DNA of 64,000 nt from Desmodus rotundus (taxonomy: Eukaryota; Chordata; Mammalia; Chiroptera; Phyllostomidae), in contig NC_071390.1 of the NCBI RefSeq assembly GCF_022682495.2, positions 150,016,583-150,080,582 on the forward strand, written 5' to 3'. The translations under genes and the position numbers were made by a program. A model generated the notes under the pieces. That model ran no database searches. It was not told where the DNA came from and saw only the letters and a program-made list of their open reading frames with translations. Positions 59,481 to 64,000 of this stretch are shown here, in pieces (the stretch's first letter is position 1; every line of letters begins with the position of its first letter).

Positions 59481-61050
59481 TATATACTTGTCACCTTAGT
59501 GTGCTAGAAATGTTCCACTCAGATCAAGGATTTCTTTCTGGTTTTGTATGTTCTCACCTGCTCCTCACTGTAAATCATTGAAATGTCAAGTGTAATGATT
59601 AATTAAGCTGCACGTGCAAGTGTTTTTTTTTCACCTGTCAAGCAGGAAAGAGGTTTTATAGCAAGATTAGATGGTGTTAATTCACAGCTTTTACTTCAGA
59701 CTGTCAGTGGGTAGAAATATTTTATATTTAGATACTTATTCAGAATATGGCATACCAGAGTTTGTTTGGTTTTGATTCTTAAATATTCTAAGATACAATT
59801 ATTTTACCATACCCTATCATTAAACTGCTAATTAGAGGCACAGTAAACTCAGAGTTCCTACATAAATATTTTGGAATTTAAGGTTCATACTTTATAATTA
59901 CCTTTTATTCAAATGCTGATAGTTGATTTAAGTTACTTAGAGTAAATATTTTTAAGTTTTTAAATTTTGTGTGTGTGCACGTGGTATCATGTACACCGGG
60001 AGATCCATTTGTAGTGAGAGTCATTCTCATTATAATATAGAATGGGTTTAAATTTGTGTGAAGTGATGATAGTGGTAACTACACTTTTTTCTTTGAGTAA
60101 TGAAGTTTTGCAGAATGTAATGTTAACCTTTTTATTTTTATACTTTAATATAAAACAAGACTTGGAAAGCTTGTTCTTTCCACCCTAGTTCTTTTACTCC
60201 CAAACCCCTCAACTCTTAAACCATCAATACGAGTAAAACCTCAAATTGTATAGTAATCTTAATCTATTATTAAAAGGTCCTAGAAAGGAAGATTACAAGG
60301 TAGATTCAGGTTTTGAATCGGTTTTGCCATTGGTTTAGCAGCGGGTGGGCAGGCAGATGCCTGCTCAGAGTAGAACCTATTGCCATTTTTCACCATTGAT
60401 AGAGTAGCCTTTCAGAGTCAATGAGCTCTGTCAATGTGAGCTTGTCAAGGCTACAACTTCATAGACCTGAGAGGCGGTTTGAGAGGTCAGCCCTTTTCAG
60501 GTTCGCTGTGATGCAAATGAACTTTAATGCTTAAACAACTATTGGAATTTTTATGTCTGCTCCTTGTTCTTTTTTCTTCACAAAGTCATTGACGAGACAT
60601 TCAGTGCTTTTTAAATTGGAAGTTGCATTGTGCTAAAGACCTAGTACAGATTTACGGAGGGCTGAAAGCAGTTAGATCATGTTCTTTTCATGGTGCGATT
60701 AGAATCAAATCGATTTCCCTACAGCCTTCAGCATTCAGATGGCAATTTTAACAAAGCTTGGGGGCTAGACAAGGGACAAAACGACTGAACTGAATGTTAA
60801 TTATACTCTGCAGCCTTATTTTCTTTTGATTTGGAGCTGACTGGCAACTAAATTAACAAAAAGTGTGACCATAACTGCTGCCCTATTTTCATTTAAAAGG
60901 AGAGCTGCCTCTAAAAGGCTATCTTTACAAAGAAACAAGTGAGGTCTGCTGATCATTGTTAACAAGGGCACATTTTTTTCCTTTAAAATTCTTGCCCAAA
61001 AACCTGTTCAAAAACATAATGTACTAAATTAGTCACCGGCATATTATTAT
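59480..61050. promoter_or_regulatory. Candidate conserved intronic regulatory block
   Basis: No interspersed repeat is recognised over about 1.5 kb in a repeat-rich intron. The sequence holds many words that resemble developmental factor sites: 'gtaatgattaattaagctg' (homeodomain-like) beside 'tcaagtg' (NKX-like) near 59588-59607, an exact octamer ATGCAAAT at 60511-60518, CAGATGG, ATTGTTAACAA at 60955-60965 and CACGTG-like words. Enhancer function is inference; conservation across mammals was not tested. Confidence 0.35.
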
Positions 61051-62020
61051 CCAGAGAGTTAGTTGGTTTTCTGATTTTTATGACATAAGCTTGGAAAATG
61101 TAAGGCAGTGGTGGTAATTCACTGGTAGTTATGAATTATAGTTGGCACCTATGAGACTGGGGTGTGTCGTTAGCGTGTTCAGCATGCTGAAAGGTAATAT
61201 GGTAAGTAGATAATGGTAGATGCTATTTTATTATGTAACATTGAACTATTTAAAAGCAGCTTGATCCTAACAATTTCTCACCTAGCTCATCCTTGCTCGA
61301 TACGCAGTTTTTCACTTTTGCTTATTAGTACTTGGTTGTGCCACGTTAACGGTGCCGGATGCCGTTTTCCTTCCCTTGTGAGGAAGCTGCAGCTGCACCA
61401 AGTTGCATTTGATTCTTGTGGCAGCACTGTCTTTTTTGCACCTGCAGCTGTGTCAGTATCATCCTAACACCTGGCATCATGAATTATCTTCTCCTCTATT
61501 CATAGTCCCAAGCAAAAACCATTTCATGCTTGCTGCATAGTATGTATTGCAAAATCAAGTGTTCTTAAACATAAATTTCTCAGTTGATTACTTTAACAGT
61601 GTTGAATTAAGAGTTTGATTTTACTGTTCCTCTTGTTGGTTTAAATACAGTTTTGCCCTGCTTTAATACTTACATGTTATTTAAGTATTGCAAATATTTT
61701 TGAAATGAATGGGGATTTAAATTTATATTATTTGGTAGATAACATTAGCTTTTTAGACTTTGATAGTTTTAACTCAGAGGCTAGTAAGTCTGAGTCAGTG
61801 AAAAAAGGACACAGTGCTAAAAAACCCCCAACCGTATCTTTATTAAACTAGAGTACTATTTGTATTCAGGGGACTGATTAGTGCTGGACTGTTGACAGTG
61901 TTCTAGGCCACCTTATATTCAGTCAGCGTCTCATACCTCTCTCCTTTTCACACAAAAAGCAGCTGCAAAACCGAGTTTTTCTAAACCAGTCAAGAGTAAA
62001 CTTTTTTCTCATTTGTCTTC
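61051..62020. other. Intron 3 end, nothing recognised
   Basis: No repeat or extra exon recognised before exon 4. A short 84-codon open frame at 61213-61467 has no known signature. Confidence 0.35.
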
Positions 62021-62023
62021 CAG

Positions 62024-62080
62024 ACACGAAGATCGATTGAGAAGTTACTAGAATGGGAAAACAATAGGTTATACCACAAG
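62024..62080 (+). CDS. CHIC2: CHIC2 exon 4 (residues 111-129)
   Basis: 57 bp, 19 codons, reading TRRSIEKLLEWENNRLYHK. This is the basic/amphipathic segment directly after the cysteine-rich core. The acceptor has a good pyrimidine tract (CTCATTTGTCTTCCAG); the donor is AAG|GTGAGT. Phase 0 on both sides. Confidence 0.96.
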
Positions 62081-62246
62081 GTGAGTACCACAGGGAGCAG
62101 CTTCGTACTGTTGGGGTCTGAATTGCACAGTATGGAAACAGATGCTTTTGTTGAACTAAAAATATGAAAGGTGGACAAATGGGTTAGTCTGTGTGCTGCA
62201 ATAAAATAGAGCTCATTTTTCTTCTTTTACTCTCCTCCTTGTCTAG
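62081..62246 (+). other. CHIC2: CHIC2 intron 4 (166 bp)
   Basis: Second very short intron of the gene, with a GTGAGT donor and a TCCTTGTCTAG acceptor preceded by a CTTCTTTTACTCTCCTCC pyrimidine run. Confidence 0.93.
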
Positions 62247-62306
62247 CTGTGCTTGCACTGGAGACTGAGCAAAAGGAAATGTGAAACGAATAACATGATG
62301 GAATAT
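62247..62306 (+). CDS. CHIC2: CHIC2 exon 5 (residues 130-149), gene continues off the window
   Basis: 60 bp, 20 codons, beginning LCLHWRLSKRKCETNN and ending MMEY before the GTAAGT donor. CHIC2 is normally 165 residues, so about 16 C-terminal residues and the stop codon remain in one more exon. I looked for that exon in 62307-64000 and did not see it, so it lies beyond the right edge. The gene is therefore partial here because of the window, not because it is broken. Confidence 0.95.
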
Positions 62307-63171
62307 GTAAGTTAAAGGGCTGTTTTGTGAGTTTCTCTATTAAATGATCATTTATTTTGCTTCTGATCTTATTCTTTCCATGATTATTAATCAGCAAAGG
62401 TGTCAGGAGCTTAATCTCCTGAGTGCAAAGATTTTCTACGGTTCACAGATGCATGGTTTCATGTGCAAGACTGATTTATAAAGTTATGAATGACTTGAAA
62501 ACAAGGCTTCACTGTGTTCTGAAAAATAATAAATTAATTGCCAAGATAAAATAGCCTGAACATGTGTTGATGGAGTGTGAAATTTTAGATGCTGTATAAA
62601 GAATAACCACAACTTTGGTTACGCAGCAAGTCAGATATGGCTTTTTTATATAATGCTAATCAAGTTTCCAAGTGTGGAAGAAAACCTTTCAGCCAAGTCA
62701 TTGGAGCTTAAGAAACCTTTAGCCTTTATAAATTTCAACTATCCATACCTCAGTGGCCTTTAAAGAATCTTTTAAAGTGTTATTAGAATATTGTTTTATA
62801 AAAATTATCTTTAAAGTAAGTAGGAGATGAGATTTTTGCCTATTCTGTGTTCATTCCTTAAAAGATATCTGAGTTGTCACATATATACAATGAATTTTAG
62901 ATCTTACTCAGTGTGGTATTTAATTTACTGACTCCTTAATTTATTTGAACAATTTTTCTCCTGAAAAATTCAAAATACTATAGAAAATTATGAATTTTTA
63001 TTTATTTTGTCTTGAGCTTGGGTGTTTTATTTTAAATATAGAAAGGTTATTATATTAAATGAAAAAATCTAAGGAAGAATTAATTGAAATTAAAGTCATA
63101 GCCTTTGTGAAGTACCTGGCACATCATTTCTGTCAGATGCTGTTCTTTGGAACAATTTGACCATCATAGAT

Positions 63172-63208
<37 letters not shown>

Positions 63209-64000
63209 ATAAAAGATTGATTTAAACAGTGCGTAAATAGTTGGAAATTGTCATGAAATCATGTTGCTTCGTAGTATTTCCTCTTTTTTTCATTATCATA
63301 CAGTCAAATCGACCATTGCTAGCCTTGAACATAAAAGATGTCTTAAAACTGTCTTTTTTTTTCATAGACTAGGTCTGTATTCAATGAACCAAATCATGTG
63401 AAGTATATCATTATCTTACATATCAAACATATTGCTTTGTGACGATGAGAAAGGCACTTGATACTTTATAATGCTAATAAAAAGGCATATTCAAATAATT
63501 TGTTTTGAGAGTGACCTATGAAAATGCTAGTCTTGTATTTTCATCATAGATGGTTAGAAAGTTTATGTATTGTATTTTGGCAGGAGGAATGGATATGTAG
63601 GAGATTCAACACATTTTGTGAAAAAAATAATTACTTTATTTGTAAACCAAAACACTAAGCTTAAAACTCAGGATTTATTTATTTTTGAACATTTCTAAAT
63701 TCACATGTGAAAGGAAAACATAAGTTATTCCCAGTGCTATTATTTTCAGATAGAGCTATGGGAATTCATATTCATTCATACCATATACTCATCATATATA
63801 GGTGAAATTTTTTTTTAACTAAAAATAAAATAATTTGCTAACCTTTTAAAACATCGTAAGCTCTGTGCTGTGTTTGTAAAATAGTTTCCTTTCATTTATT
63901 GTGAATTTTGAGATAATTAAACTCTACTACTAAAGCCATTATATTTTTTTACCATCATAGAAGATGTTCAGAAGGGTAGTAAAAAACTTTTTAAAATTCA
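62307..64000 (+). other. CHIC2: Start of CHIC2 intron 5, repeat-poor
   Basis: AT-rich intronic sequence after the GTAAGT donor. The only clear feature is the TG microsatellite at 63176-63204. No last CHIC2 exon, no other exon and no identifiable interspersed element were seen. Confidence 0.7.
63176..63204 (+). repeat. (TG)n microsatellite
   Basis: About 14 uninterrupted GT units followed by 'atgtat'. Likely polymorphic. Confidence 0.9.

Noticed and set aside
62307..64000. Last coding exon of CHIC2
   Set aside because: No acceptor followed by the expected short C-terminal reading was found; it must lie beyond the window.

Overview
This window is mammalian nuclear DNA, most likely from a yangochiropteran ("micro") bat. 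The clade call rests on at least eleven tRNA-derived Ves-type SINEs, on short L1 tails ending in a motif like 'gacaactgtaatagcataatcaataaaat', and on mariner and hAT DNA transposons. It is an inference from repeat content, not from a marker gene.

One protein-coding gene is recognisable: CHIC2 (cysteine-rich hydrophobic domain protein 2), on the + strand. Exons 1 to 5 lie at 25805-25923 (coding part), 48240-48294, 48443-48598, 62024-62080 and 62247-62306. Every junction is GT/AG, the reading frame is continuous, and codons 1-149 of about 165 are encoded. The last short coding exon lies beyond position 64000. The promoter is a TATA-less CpG island at about 25.25-26.06 kb with a TCTCGCGA element, a (CGG)7 tract and two short upstream ORFs. 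The gene alternates two very long introns (22.3 and 13.4 kb) with two tiny ones (148 and 166 bp).

Positions 1-25200 are upstream intergenic DNA. I find no gene there. It holds old mammalian repeats (MIR, L2, MaLR-type LTRs, an old L1), younger bat insertions (Ves SINEs, L1 tails, a deleted mariner), one hAT MITE with a perfect 8-bp target duplication, and an unusual CpG-rich block that runs into about 600 bp of degenerate TG-rich sequence (2160-3240).

Intron 1 (25924-48239) carries Ves SINEs, L2, a hAT MITE nested in an L1, a palindromic MITE nested in an L2, and a solo LTR. Intron 3 (48599-62023) carries a cluster of antisense L1 tails, one with the layout of a 3' transduction, and a three-layer nest at 54345-57190 (L1 interrupted by a full-length dead mariner and by a Ves SINE). 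From about 57.2 kb to the window end, repeats become scarce. The part around 59.5-61.0 kb is rich in developmental transcription-factor-like words and is the best place to look for a conserved enhancer.

No new protein system was found. The most interesting items are the transposon structures, the CpG/TG block upstream, the uORFs and the candidate intronic regulatory block.
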